The notes under the pieces were generated by a model. It was not told where the DNA came from. It saw only the letters and a program-made list of their open reading frames with translations, and ran no database searches. A stretch of DNA of 64,000 bases from Andeanibacterium sp035497315. GTDB taxonomy: Bacteria > Pseudomonadota > Alphaproteobacteria > Sphingomonadales > Sphingomonadaceae. Every line of letters starts with the position of its first letter. Within the stretch, counting starts at the first letter, position 1. Made by a program: the position numbers and the translations under genes. Shown in pieces: positions 53,700 to 62,518 of the stretch. The DNA lies in the NCBI GenBank assembly GCA_035497315.1, contig DATJDU010000029.1, positions 14,161-78,160 on the forward strand, written 5' to 3'.

Positions 53700-54911
53700 A
53701 TGAGGATCACTAAGCCGACAATCCGCAGCAGGACGCTGCCAGCCCTGCTGGCAGCCGCAGGCCTGTCTGCGGCCCTGGGGTTTGCGCCGCTCGCCCCGGT
53801 GGCGGCCTCCGTGGGCGATTTCCAGCTTCCGCCGGGCGGAAACAACACGCCGCAAGGCCCCGTGGCTCCCGGCGAAGCCCCGCCGCGCGCGACCGCAACC
53901 CCGGCCCCGACCCCGACCCCTGCACCGAGCCCCAGGGCGCCAACCCCCACACCGACGCCGCGCCCCACACCGACGCCGCGCCCAACGGCGAGCGCGCCCG
54001 TACCTTCGCCCGCCCCTCGCCCGAGCCCGACGCCGACTGCTACTGCGACTGCGGCTGCGGCTGCACGCCCCAGCGAGACACCCGCGCCCACCGCCAGTGC
54101 CACGCCTGAGGCCAGCCCCGCGCCCACAGCCGAAGCGAGGCCGGCGCCCGCACCGCTTCCCTCGCCTTCGGCCGCATCGGCTGCTCCTCCCGCGCCTCAG
54201 GCAAAAACGCTCCCGGCTGCCGATGGCGGGCTGCCATGGGGCTGGATCGGCGCGGGCGGCGCATTGCTGGCCGCACTGGGCGCCGGCGCGTGGTTCTGGC
54301 TGCGCCGCACGGAAGAGGCGGAGGCCCGCGCCCCCCAGATCCAGCGGCCCGATCTGACTGCCGCCGCTGCCCGGCAGCCCGCTCCACCCCCGCCGCCCGC
54401 CCCTCCGGCGAGCGAGGAGGAGGAAGAGGAACAGGCCCCGCTCACCCTGGCGCTGGAGGCGCGCGAGCTGGCGATCTCCCTGACCGCTGCGACGCTGACC
54501 TATCGCCTCACTCTCACCAATATGAGCGGCAAGGTTCTGGAAGGCCTGACAGTGATGGGCGATATGGTTTCCGCCCATGCCTCCCGGTCGGAGGAGGAAC
54601 AACTCGCCTCTTCGGACAGCGAGCTTCTGGCCCAGCATGTGATCGAGCGTATGCGGCCGGGTGAAACCACCCAGGTAAGCGGCGAATTCCGCCTCAATTT
54701 CCCGCTCATCCGCCCGATCCGCAAGGGCGGCGCCCTGCTGTTCGTGCCTCTGGCCCGGTTGAAAGTGCAGTCTGCGTCCGCCAGTGGGCTGACCGTGATG
54801 CGCACAGTGCTGGTAGGGCAGCGTTCACCACGTCCGGGGGCGGGGTTGCAGCCCTTCCGCCTGGATCTCGGCCCCCGGATTTACCGAGAAGTCACACAAA
54901 AAATCTTTTGA
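53700..54911 (+). CDS. Pro/Thr/Ala-rich single-pass membrane protein
   Basis: A 403-residue protein with a signal peptide (MRITKPTIRSRTLPALLAAAGLSAALG), about 130 residues of Pro-Thr-Ala repeats (TPTPTPRPTPTPRPT), one transmembrane helix (WGWIGAGGALLAALGAGAWFWL), a Pro-rich and Glu-rich cytoplasmic linker, and a C-terminal domain of about 150 residues with LTLALEARELAISLTAATLTYRLTLTNMSGKVLEGLTVMGDM, probably beta-sandwich. I recognise no family. The repeats may span the periplasm. It is followed 68 bases later by sseA. Confidence 0.75.
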   Translation: MRITKPTIRSRTLPALLAAAGLSAALGFAPLAPVAASVGDFQLPPGGNNTPQGPVAPGEAPPRATATPAPTPTPAPSPRAPTPTPTPRPTPTPRPTASAPVPSPAPRPSPTPTATATAAAAARPSETPAPTASATPEASPAPTAEARPAPAPLPSPSAASAAPPAPQAKTLPAADGGLPWGWIGAGGALLAALGAGAWFWLRRTEEAEARAPQIQRPDLTAAAARQPAPPPPPAPPASEEEEEEQAPLTLALEARELAISLTAATLTYRLTLTNMSGKVLEGLTVMGDMVSAHASRSEEEQLASSDSELLAQHVIERMRPGETTQVSGEFRLNFPLIRPIRKGGALLFVPLARLKVQSASASGLTVMRTVLVGQRSPRPGAGLQPFRLDLGPRIYREVTQKIF

Positions 54912-54979
54912 ACGAGCCCTCTCGACGGCTGGAATGCGCGGGTCTAACCATAGTCGTTCACGCGATGAGGAGCGCGCGA

Positions 54980-55837
54980 ATGGAAGCCCTGATTTCGACC
55001 GAATGGCTCGCAGAGGAAATAGGATCCTGCGACCTGAGGATCGTTGACACGTCGAGTCATTTACCAATCGCCGGGCGCGATGCCCGTGCAGAATATGAAA
55101 CCGGACACATTCCCGGCGCCGTATTCATGGACCTGACCAATCTCGTCGATCCGGCGAGCGAGGTGCCTGCTGCCCTGCCCACGGCGGAGATGTTCGCCAG
55201 CCGGATGCAGAAGCTCGGTCTGGGCGATGGCAGCCGTATCGTGCTGTATGACGATAGCGACGTGAAAACCTCCAGCCGTGCCTGGTTCATGTTCAAGCTG
55301 TTCGGTGCGCAGAATGTGGCGATTCTGGATGGCGGCCTTGCCAAATGGAAGGCCGAGGGGCGCCCGCTGGAAAGCGGCGTTCAGGAGCTGAAGCCCCGGC
55401 ACTTCACGGCCTGGCAGGAAGCCGGCAAGGTCCGCAGCAAGGCCGACATTCTGGCGAATCTCGGCAGCCGCGCCGAACAGGTGGTGGATGCGCGCGACGA
55501 AGGCCGTTTTTCCGGCCGCGTGCCCGATTTCCGCCCAGGCGTGCCCAGCGGGCATATCCCCGGATCGGTGAATTTGCCCTTCTACGAATTGTTCAATGCT
55601 GACGGCACCTTCAAGGACAAGGCCGGGCTGCGCCAGGCGTTCGAAGATGCGGGCGTGGACCTTGGCCAGCCCATCGCCACCACTTGCGGCGGCGGTGTGA
55701 CGGCCGCCGTATTGTGCTTTGCCCTGCATTTGCTGGGCAAGGACAAGGACGTCTCCCTCTACGACGGAAGCTGGAGTGAGTGGGCGGTCGATCCCGACAC
55801 TCCCAAGGAGACAGGCGCGGCACTTCAGAATGTCTGA
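54980..55837 (+). CDS. sseA: 3-mercaptopyruvate sulfurtransferase (two rhodanese domains)
   Basis: A 285-residue enzyme. Start MEALISTEWLAEEIGSCDLRIVD after GAGGAG. Two rhodanese modules are present; the second carries the active-site loop TTCGGGVTAAVLCFAL with CGGGVTA, the form typical of mercaptopyruvate sulfurtransferases. It produces pyruvate and an enzyme persulfide. First of a run of sulfur genes; metC follows after eight bases. Confidence 0.93.
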   Translation: MEALISTEWLAEEIGSCDLRIVDTSSHLPIAGRDARAEYETGHIPGAVFMDLTNLVDPASEVPAALPTAEMFASRMQKLGLGDGSRIVLYDDSDVKTSSRAWFMFKLFGAQNVAILDGGLAKWKAEGRPLESGVQELKPRHFTAWQEAGKVRSKADILANLGSRAEQVVDARDEGRFSGRVPDFRPGVPSGHIPGSVNLPFYELFNADGTFKDKAGLRQAFEDAGVDLGQPIATTCGGGVTAAVLCFALHLLGKDKDVSLYDGSWSEWAVDPDTPKETGAALQNV

Positions 55838-55845
55838 GGGCCGGA

Positions 55846-57075
55846 ATGTCTAAGGGCAAGGCCACGGGAAATCAGCGGCCCGCCACAAGGCTGGCGGGCG
55901 CCGGGCGGCGCAGCGAATGGACGAGCATTCCGGGCCAGAAAGGCGGCGTGGTCAACCCGCCCATCTGGCGTGGCAGCACACATCTTTACGAAGATTCGGC
56001 CGATCTGGCCGCTGGCCGCCCCAATGAGGACGGGCATTTCTATTATGGCCGCCGTGGCGCGCCGACCCAATGGGCCCTGGCCGAGGCACTGACCCGAATC
56101 GAGCCGGGCGCGGACGGGACCGTGCTCTATCCCAGCGGCGTCGCCGCGATTGCGGGCGCGCTGCTGGCAGTGCTGCGCACGGGCGATGTGCTGCTGATGA
56201 CGGATAATGCCTATCAGCCCAGCCGCGCACTGGCCGAAGGGCTGCTGAAGCGCATGGGGGTGGAGACACGCTGGTTCGACCCACTCGACATTGCAGGCTT
56301 CCCCGCGCAATTTTGCGAGCGCACCCGGGCAGTGCTGCTGGAAAGCCCCGGCAGCCTGACGATGGAAGTGTGCGACACGCCCGCCCTTGCCGCCATCGCG
56401 CGCGATAAGGGCGCGGTGAGCCTGATAGACAATACCTGGGCCAGCCCGCTGTATTTCCCCGCGCTGGAGCGGGGCTGCGACATCACGATCATGTCGCTCA
56501 CCAAGCATGTCGGCGGCCATTCGGATTTGATGATGGGCTCGGTCAGTGCGGCCGATCCGCATTTCACCCGCATCCGCCGCATGTCGCAGCAACTCGGGCA
56601 AGTGGTCTCGCCCGACGATGCGGCGCTGGCCCTGCGCGGATTGCGCAGCCTGTCCCTCCGGCTGGAGCGCGAGAGCGCCAGCGCGCTGGAAATCGCGCAA
56701 TGGCTGGCCACCCGGCCGGAAGTGGCGCGGGTGCTGTGCCCCATGCTGCCCGGTGCGCCGGGGCACGATCTGTGGGCACGCGATTTCAGCGGCGGCTGCG
56801 GGCTGTTCAGCTTCGTCATCAGGGGCCGCGACGAAGCCGCGCGCGCCCGCTTTATCGACGCGCTGGAACTGTTCGGCATCGGCTATAGCTGGGGCGGGTT
56901 CGAGAGCCTGGCGATCCCCTTCGATCCGCAGGGCGCGCGCAGCGCCACGCACTGGCCGCCGCCCGGCAGCGATCCGGCCGACCGGCTGGGCATCCGCCTG
57001 TCCATCGGGCTGGAAGATTCCGGCGATCTGATCGCGGATCTCGAACGGGGCTTTGCCGCGATGGAGCGCGGGTAA
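55846..57075 (+). CDS. metC: Cystathionine beta-lyase (PLP, Cys/Met metabolism)
   Basis: A 409-residue pyridoxal-phosphate enzyme that converts cystathionine to homocysteine. Start MSKGKATGNQRPATRLAG. Family segments: VVNPPIWRGSTHLYEDS, FYYGRRGAPTQWALAEAL, and the PLP lysine in IMSLTKHVGGHSDLMMGSV. It overlaps the mscS gene by one base (TAATG). Confidence 0.92.
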   Translation: MSKGKATGNQRPATRLAGAGRRSEWTSIPGQKGGVVNPPIWRGSTHLYEDSADLAAGRPNEDGHFYYGRRGAPTQWALAEALTRIEPGADGTVLYPSGVAAIAGALLAVLRTGDVLLMTDNAYQPSRALAEGLLKRMGVETRWFDPLDIAGFPAQFCERTRAVLLESPGSLTMEVCDTPALAAIARDKGAVSLIDNTWASPLYFPALERGCDITIMSLTKHVGGHSDLMMGSVSAADPHFTRIRRMSQQLGQVVSPDDAALALRGLRSLSLRLERESASALEIAQWLATRPEVARVLCPMLPGAPGHDLWARDFSGGCGLFSFVIRGRDEAARARFIDALELFGIGYSWGGFESLAIPFDPQGARSATHWPPPGSDPADRLGIRLSIGLEDSGDLIADLERGFAAMERG

Positions 57076-58079
57076 TGGCCAGCCCGACCGCCCAGGGTAC
57101 TCCCGAAGACGTGCGCGGCGCCGAAGGGCTGAAGGACGCGGTCACTTCGGGCAATGGCACGCTGGGCAGCTATATCGAATGGCTCGACAGCTATGGCGTG
57201 CAGATAGGCAATTCGCACGTCTCGCTGTGGAGCGCGGCGGTGGTAATTGCCGTCATCGCAGGCGTGATCATCGTCGCGCGGCTGGGCGGCAGGCTGGCGC
57301 ATTGGCTGCTGGGCAAGCTCACCGCGCTGGACATGACCCAGAAGCTGCTGGCCGAAAAACTGGTTTCCATTGTCGTCTGGGCGCTCTCGATCCTGATCGG
57401 GATCGACATTCTCGGCATCGACCTCACCGCGCTCACCGTGTTTTCCGGCGCCTTCGGCCTTGCCCTTGGCTTCGGCCTGCAGAAGACCTTCGGCAATCTG
57501 CTCGCGGGCATCATCTTGTTGATGGACCGTTCGATCAAGCCGGGGGACGTCATCGCGGTGAGCGACATGTCCGGGCGCGAAAGCTTCGGCCAGATCCGCA
57601 AGATCGGCATTCGCGCCATTTCGGTCATCACGCGGGACAAGAAGGAATATCTGATCCCGAACGAGAACCTGATGATCAATCAGGTGGAGAACTGGTCCTA
57701 CTCCGCGCGCGATGTGCGGGTGAAGGCGCCGATCAGTGTCGCCTATGAGACCGATCTCGCCCGGGCCGAGGAGTTGATGGTGCAGGCCGCGCGCGAAACG
57801 CCTCGCGTGCTCGAAACGCCCGAACCGCGCGTGCTGCTCATGGAATTCGGCGATAGCGGCATCGCCTTCGAAATCCGCTTCTGGCTCGTCGACCCGGAAG
57901 AAGGGATCAGCAGCGTAAGGTCCGATGTGTACAAGCGGGTGTGGCAGCTGTTCCTTGCCGAAGGTATCAGCATCCCCTTCCCGCAGCGCGACATCAATAT
58001 CGGGAATATCGAGCAGTTGGAGGCACTTGTCGCCAGCCTGCGCCACCTCCCTGCGAGCGACGACAAGTCCGGGGCCTGA
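57075..58079 (+). CDS. MscS-type mechanosensitive channel
   Basis: A 334-residue channel. Three hydrophobic helices (about residues 50-150) end in the pore helix GAFGLALGFGLQKTFGNLLAGIILLMDRSIKPGDVI, followed by the beta-domain (RESFGQIRKIGIRAISVITRDKKEYLIPNENLMINQVENWSY) and the alpha-beta C-terminal domain. Releases solutes on osmotic downshock. Cotranslated with metC, but a sulfur role is not implied. Confidence 0.93.
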   Translation: MASPTAQGTPEDVRGAEGLKDAVTSGNGTLGSYIEWLDSYGVQIGNSHVSLWSAAVVIAVIAGVIIVARLGGRLAHWLLGKLTALDMTQKLLAEKLVSIVVWALSILIGIDILGIDLTALTVFSGAFGLALGFGLQKTFGNLLAGIILLMDRSIKPGDVIAVSDMSGRESFGQIRKIGIRAISVITRDKKEYLIPNENLMINQVENWSYSARDVRVKAPISVAYETDLARAEELMVQAARETPRVLETPEPRVLLMEFGDSGIAFEIRFWLVDPEEGISSVRSDVYKRVWQLFLAEGISIPFPQRDINIGNIEQLEALVASLRHLPASDDKSGA

Positions 58080-58155
58080 CCCCTAAAGCTCACCTACCCC
58101 CCGCCAAAACCATTCTCGCTGGCGCTTGCGGGCCCGCAAGCCCATTTCGCCCCGC

Positions 58156-58935
58156 ATGAAGAATGGTGCGAATCCCTCCACGGTCTATCTCGTGGGCGCC
58201 GGCCCCGGCGATCCCGACCTGTTGACCCTGCGCGCGGCCCGGCTGCTGATGCAGGCGAAGCTGATCGTGCACGATGGGCTGGTCGATCCCTCGATCCTGG
58301 CCCTCGCCCGCCCCGATGCCCGGCTGGTTTCCGTGGCCAAGAGCCGTTCGCGCCACACCATGCCGCAGGAAGAGATCAACGCCCTGCTGGTGCGCGAGGC
58401 GCTGGCCGGCAACAGCGTGCTGCGCCTCAAGGGCGGCGATCCGTTCATTTTCGGCCGCGGCGGGGAAGAAGCCGAAGCCTGCCGCGCGGCGGGCGTTCCG
58501 GTGGAAGTGGTCCCCGGCATCAGCGCCGCGATCGGCGCGGCGGCTGCGGCGCAGATTGCGCTGACTCATCGCGACGGCGCCAGCATCGTCAGCTTCGTGG
58601 CGGGCCAGTGCAAGGGACTGACCGATCAGGACTGGTCGGGCCTTGCCGGCAAGGGCCGCACGCTGGTGATCTATATGGGCGTGTCCACCGCGCCCCAGAT
58701 CGCGGAAAAGCTGATGGAAGACGGCGTCGCCCCGGATTGCCCGGTGGCGGTGATCGAAAATGCGGCGCGCCCCACCATGCGCGTGCTGCGCAGCTCGCTG
58801 GCCGGCCTGCCCGATCTGGTGACCGGCGCAAAAGTCAAAAGCCCCGCCGTGATCGTGATCGGCGAGGTTGCATCTCAGGATTTCGGCCGTAACGACGCGG
58901 CCCTCAGGCAATTGGCGCTGGAGGCGCAGGGATGA
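58156..58935 (+). CDS. cobA: Uroporphyrinogen-III C-methyltransferase
   Basis: A 259-residue SAM-dependent enzyme that makes precorrin-2 for siroheme and cobalamin. Start MKNGANPSTVYLVGAGPGDPDLLTLRAARLL; SUMT motifs VVPGISAAIGAAAAAQIALTHRDGASIVSFVAGQCK and PVAVIENAARPTMRVL are present. No CysG oxidase/chelatase part is attached. It overlaps DUF2849 by four bases and supplies siroheme for the nearby CysI. Confidence 0.94.
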   Translation: MKNGANPSTVYLVGAGPGDPDLLTLRAARLLMQAKLIVHDGLVDPSILALARPDARLVSVAKSRSRHTMPQEEINALLVREALAGNSVLRLKGGDPFIFGRGGEEAEACRAAGVPVEVVPGISAAIGAAAAAQIALTHRDGASIVSFVAGQCKGLTDQDWSGLAGKGRTLVIYMGVSTAPQIAEKLMEDGVAPDCPVAVIENAARPTMRVLRSSLAGLPDLVTGAKVKSPAVIVIGEVASQDFGRNDAALRQLALEAQG

Positions 58936-59231
58936 AGATTCTTACCGGAAACGACCTCAAGAGCGGGGCCGTCGTGTGGTGGACCGGGCAGGACTGGTCG
59001 ATCCATGTCGAAGACGCAGTGGATGTGGGCGATCAGGCCGACACCATTCTGGCCCGTGAGGAAGCGGCCCGCCGGGTCAATGCCTCCTACGCGATCGATG
59101 CCGAACCCGATGGCGAACGTCGCGTGCGCCCGGCCCATATCAAGGACCGCATCCGCGCCCACGGCCCCACCGTGCGCCCTGACCTGACCCTCAAACCCGC
59201 CGATCCCGACGCCGGCAACTGGGTGATCTGA
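58932..59231 (+). CDS. DUF2849 domain-containing protein
   Basis: A 99-residue protein (MKILTGNDLKSGAVVWWTGQDWSIHVEDAVDVGDQADTILAREEAARRVNASYAIDAEP). DUF2849 genes are found between cobA and cysI in many alphaproteobacteria. It overlaps both neighbours (cobA by four bases, cysI by one). Function unknown; the steady position implies a role in sulfite reduction or siroheme delivery. Confidence 0.88.
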   Translation: MKILTGNDLKSGAVVWWTGQDWSIHVEDAVDVGDQADTILAREEAARRVNASYAIDAEPDGERRVRPAHIKDRIRAHGPTVRPDLTLKPADPDAGNWVI

Positions 59232-60865
59232 TGTACCGTTATGACCAATATGACCAGGCGATGGTCGATACACGCGTCGCGGAATTCCGCGACCAGACCC
59301 GCCGCCGCCTCGAAGGCAAGCTGACCGAGGACCAGTTCAAGCCGCTGCGCCTGCAGAACGGCCTCTATCTTCAGCTGCACGCCTATATGCTGCGCGTGGC
59401 CGTGCCCTATGGCACGCTCAATGCCGCGCAGATGCATGTGCTGGCCGACATCGCGGACAAATATGACCGCGGCTATGGCCACTTCACCACCCGCCAGAAC
59501 ATCCAGTACAACTGGATCAAGCTGGAAGACGCGCCCGACATTCTGGCAGACCTCGCCAGCGTGGAAATGCACGCGATCCAGACCAGCGGGAACTGCATCC
59601 GCAACATCAGTTCCGATCAGTTCGCCGGCGCCGCCGCGGACGAGCTGATCGACCCGCGCCCCTATGCCGAGCTGCTGCGCCAGTGGTCGAGCTTCCACCC
59701 GGAATTCCTCACCCTGCCGCGCAAGTTCAAGATCTGCGTGATCGCCAGCGAGACGGACCGCGCGGCGATGAAGCTGCACGATATCGGCATCCGCATCGTG
59801 AAGAACGAAGCGGGCGAGATCGGCGCCGCCTTCTATGTCGGCGGGGGCATGGGCCGCACGCCGATGATCGCGCCGCTCATCCGCGACTTCGTGCCGCTGG
59901 ACCAGCTGATCACCTATTCGGAAGCCTGCCTGCGCGTTTACAATCGCTATGGCCGCCGCGACAACAAGTACAAGGCCCGCATCAAGATCCTGGTCCACGA
60001 GCTGGGCAAGGATGAATATGCCCGCCAGGTGGAAGAGGAATTCGCCCATCTGCTCACGCAGGGGATCGAACCCCCGATCGCGGAGCTGGAGCGGATCATG
60101 GAGCATTTCGCCGATCCGGCCTTCGACACCGCCGCCAGCGACGATCTGGACCTGTCGGACCCCGCCTTCGCCCTGTGGGTGGAGCGCAACAGTGTGGCGC
60201 ACAAGCAGCCCGGCTATGTCATCGCCAATATCAGCCTGAAGCCGGTCGGCGGCATTCCGGGTGACGCTTCTGCCGCGCAGATTCACCTGATGGCCGATCT
60301 GGCGAAGGACTACAGCTTCGACGAATTGCGCGTCACTCACGCGCAGAACATCGTGCTGCCCCATGTCCGCAAGGCCGATCTGTTCACCCTGTGGCAGAAG
60401 CTGGAGGCAGCCGGGCTCGGCGCGGCCAATCTCGACACGATCGAGGATATCATCGCCTGCCCCGGCCTCGATTATTGCAGCCTGGCCAATGCCCGCTCGA
60501 TCCCGGTCGCGCAGAAGATCGCGCAGCGTTTCGCCGACAATGGCAGGACGGGCGAACTGGGCGAGCTGAAGCTGAAGATCAGCGGCTGCATCAATGCCTG
60601 CGGCCACCATCACGCCGGCCATATCGGCATCCTGGGCGTCGACAAGAAGGGGCTGGAGAATTACCAGCTGCTGCTCGGCGGCTGCGAGGGCGACGATACT
60701 TCGCTCGGCAAGATCACCGGCCCCGGCTTCACCGAAGACGGAATCGTGGACGCAGTGGAAAAAGCCACCGATGTCTATCTCGCCCAGCGCGAAGAGGACG
60801 AGCGCTTCCTCGACACCTATCGCCGTATCGGCATGGAGAAGTTCAAGGAGGCGATCTATGCTTGA
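59231..60865 (+). CDS. cysI: Assimilatory nitrite/sulfite reductase, siroheme type
   Basis: A 544-residue enzyme that reduces sulfite to sulfide. Two ferredoxin-like half domains with NIRSIR motifs: YGHFTTRQNIQYNWIKLEDAP, and the cluster ligands CPGLDYC (C-x5-C) and GCINAC (C-x3-C) near residues 416-456. Gene context (cobA, DUF934, cysH) supports sulfite rather than nitrite. Probably ferredoxin- or thiol-linked, as no CysJ is seen in the window. Confidence 0.93.
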   Translation: MYRYDQYDQAMVDTRVAEFRDQTRRRLEGKLTEDQFKPLRLQNGLYLQLHAYMLRVAVPYGTLNAAQMHVLADIADKYDRGYGHFTTRQNIQYNWIKLEDAPDILADLASVEMHAIQTSGNCIRNISSDQFAGAAADELIDPRPYAELLRQWSSFHPEFLTLPRKFKICVIASETDRAAMKLHDIGIRIVKNEAGEIGAAFYVGGGMGRTPMIAPLIRDFVPLDQLITYSEACLRVYNRYGRRDNKYKARIKILVHELGKDEYARQVEEEFAHLLTQGIEPPIAELERIMEHFADPAFDTAASDDLDLSDPAFALWVERNSVAHKQPGYVIANISLKPVGGIPGDASAAQIHLMADLAKDYSFDELRVTHAQNIVLPHVRKADLFTLWQKLEAAGLGAANLDTIEDIIACPGLDYCSLANARSIPVAQKIAQRFADNGRTGELGELKLKISGCINACGHHHAGHIGILGVDKKGLENYQLLLGGCEGDDTSLGKITGPGFTEDGIVDAVEKATDVYLAQREEDERFLDTYRRIGMEKFKEAIYA

Positions 60866-61298
60866 TCATCTGCGGTTCCGCGACGACGAGCCGGTCAGTG
60901 CGCCCGCCGTCACGGTCGATGCCTTTCTCGACCAGACCAATGCCGCCGCCGTCCGGATCGAACCGGGCGACGATGCGCGCAGCCTGCTGCCCTTCCTCGA
61001 ACAGCTCAGCCTGGTGGAAGTGAACTTCCCCGGCTTTGGCGACGGGCGTGGCTATTCCAGCGCCCGCATCCTGCGCGAGGCCGGATATACGGGCGAATTG
61101 CGCGCCGTGGGCGATGTGCTGGTGGACCAGCTTTCCCACATGCGCCGCTGCGGCTTCGACAGCTTCCTGCCCGAAAAACCCTTCGATCCCGAAGATGCCC
61201 AGGCGGCACTGGATCGCTGGCCGGAAGTCTATCAGGCCACGGGCGACGGCCGCACGCCCATCTGGGCCAGGAGGCACCCTGCAAGTGAACGAGGCTGA
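60858..61298 (+). CDS. DUF934 domain-containing protein
   Basis: A 146-residue protein (MLDHLRFRDDEPVS..., then LVEVNFPGFGDGRGYSSARILREAGYTGELRAVGDVLVDQLSHMRRCGFDSFLPEK). DUF934 proteins accompany CysI in proteobacteria and are thought to help sulfite reduction. It overlaps cysI by eight bases and cysH by 14 bases. The lone conserved Cys in MRRCGFDSF may matter. Confidence 0.92.
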   Translation: MLDHLRFRDDEPVSAPAVTVDAFLDQTNAAAVRIEPGDDARSLLPFLEQLSLVEVNFPGFGDGRGYSSARILREAGYTGELRAVGDVLVDQLSHMRRCGFDSFLPEKPFDPEDAQAALDRWPEVYQATGDGRTPIWARRHPASERG

Positions 61299-62088
61299 AG
61301 TGTCTTCCCGCCCGCGCGACCGGATCGATACATCGGCCCGTTTCACGGAAGGCGATGCCATTCGCCTGAACCGCATGTTCCGCGGGCAGGAGACGCTCGA
61401 GATGCTCTCCAGCGTGCTGAAGGATCATCTGGCGGGCGACGTGGCCATCGTCTCCAGCTTCGGCGCGGAAAGCGCGGTGCTGCTGCATCTGGTGGCCCAG
61501 GTGGACAAATCCGTGCCGGTGCTGTTCCTCGAGACGGACAAGCATTTTGCCGAAACCGTGGCCTATCGCGACGAGCTGGTGAAATTCCTCGGCTTCACCG
61601 ATCTGCGCATTCTCACCCCCGATGCGGAAGAACTCGCCGCCAAGGACGAAGCGGGCCTGCGCTGGAGCTGGGACCCGGATGGCTGCTGCGAAATCCGCAA
61701 GGTGAAGCCGCTGGCCAGGGCGCTGGCCGGTTTCGATGCCTCGATCACCGGACGCAAGGCGTTCCAGGCCAATACGCGCGCGCAATTGCCACGCTTCGAG
61801 CTGGACAATTCCGACGCGCAGGGCCGCCTGAAGATCAATCCGCTGATCGACTGGAAGGCCGAGGATCTGGAAGCCTATTTCGAGGAACATGGCCTGCCCC
61901 GCAATCCGCTGGTGGCGCAGGGCTATCCCTCGATCGGCTGCTCCCCCTGCACCCACAAGGTCGCGCCGGGTGAAGACCCGCGCTCGGGCCGGTGGAAGGG
62001 CTGGGACAAGACCGAATGCGGCATCCACAGCCCCAATAACCCGGACGCCTATCGCCTGCCCCCGGAAGGCTTCGACCCCGCGCTGTAA
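61285..62088 (+). CDS. cysH: Assimilatory APS/PAPS reductase
   Basis: A 267-residue enzyme that reduces adenylylsulfate to sulfite with thioredoxin. The GTG start (MNEAEVSSRPRDRID) lies within the end of DUF934, with AGGAGG ten bases ahead. The fold opens with VAIVSSFGAESAVLLHLVAQVD, and the four-cysteine pattern DGCCEIRKV and IGCSPCTHKV marks the [4Fe-4S] form, which uses APS. Catalytic Cys in KTECGIHSP at the end. Confidence 0.94.
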   Translation: MNEAEVSSRPRDRIDTSARFTEGDAIRLNRMFRGQETLEMLSSVLKDHLAGDVAIVSSFGAESAVLLHLVAQVDKSVPVLFLETDKHFAETVAYRDELVKFLGFTDLRILTPDAEELAAKDEAGLRWSWDPDGCCEIRKVKPLARALAGFDASITGRKAFQANTRAQLPRFELDNSDAQGRLKINPLIDWKAEDLEAYFEEHGLPRNPLVAQGYPSIGCSPCTHKVAPGEDPRSGRWKGWDKTECGIHSPNNPDAYRLPPEGFDPAL

Positions 62089-62298
62089 GGCCGGACGCAA
62101 AGGCGCGGAGAAAGTTCTCGCCGCCGTCTTTTCGTCACTCCCGCCTCCCCCGCCTACCCCGTCACCCCAGCGAAAGCCGGGGTCGCTGGCCGTGTCGCGG
62201 GAAGAGAGAGATCCCGGCTCGACCGGAGGGAGGTTTATCCTGAGCCTGCCGAAGGGCCGGGATGACGATTAGCACGCACCTTCCTCTGGCTAGTGCTC
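62089..62298. repeat. Repeat-bearing intergenic stretch after cysH
   Basis: No gene supported. CCCCAGC-GAAA-GCCGGGG at 62165-62182 forms a tetraloop hairpin; ATCCCGGC (62211-62218) pairs with GCCGGGAT (62256-62263), and between them sits a TCCTGAGCCTGCCGAAGG copy of the repeat seen at 11905. This is the same dispersed family. Confidence 0.7.
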
Positions 62299-62321
62299 GG
62301 CAATTATATACCTTACGTACC
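62299..62321 (+). repeat. Left copy of 23-bp inverted repeat
   Basis: Begins GGCAATTATATACC and ends TTACGTACC; the 23 bases are exactly the reverse complement of 63766-63788. Matching stops at once on both sides. The pair bounds about 1.44 kb of lower-G+C DNA. Confidence 0.9.
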
Positions 62322-62518
62322 GAATGCTGCATGGCAAACGATGTACCAACAGGTCGGCATTCAAAAAAAAATTAAAAGAATTGTCGCGGATGCGATTTAA
62401 GAGGATTTTCTGTCGCCAGAGTGTGATGCCGACAGAAAGGGGTCGCCAGTGAACCCGCGGCCCTATGTTGCAGGCGAACCCTTCATTGATAATCACACGG
62501 CAATATATCGGTGCTTCT
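62322..62518. other. A+T-rich non-coding part of the cassette
   Basis: Holds a run of nine A at 62357-62365 and a hairpin with nine-base stem TTTCTGTCG/CGACAGAAA (62407-62415 with 62430-62438). Composition differs from the surrounding DNA. A 78-codon minus-strand open frame covers it but its end lies inside the inverted repeat, and I do not accept it as a gene. Confidence 0.5.
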
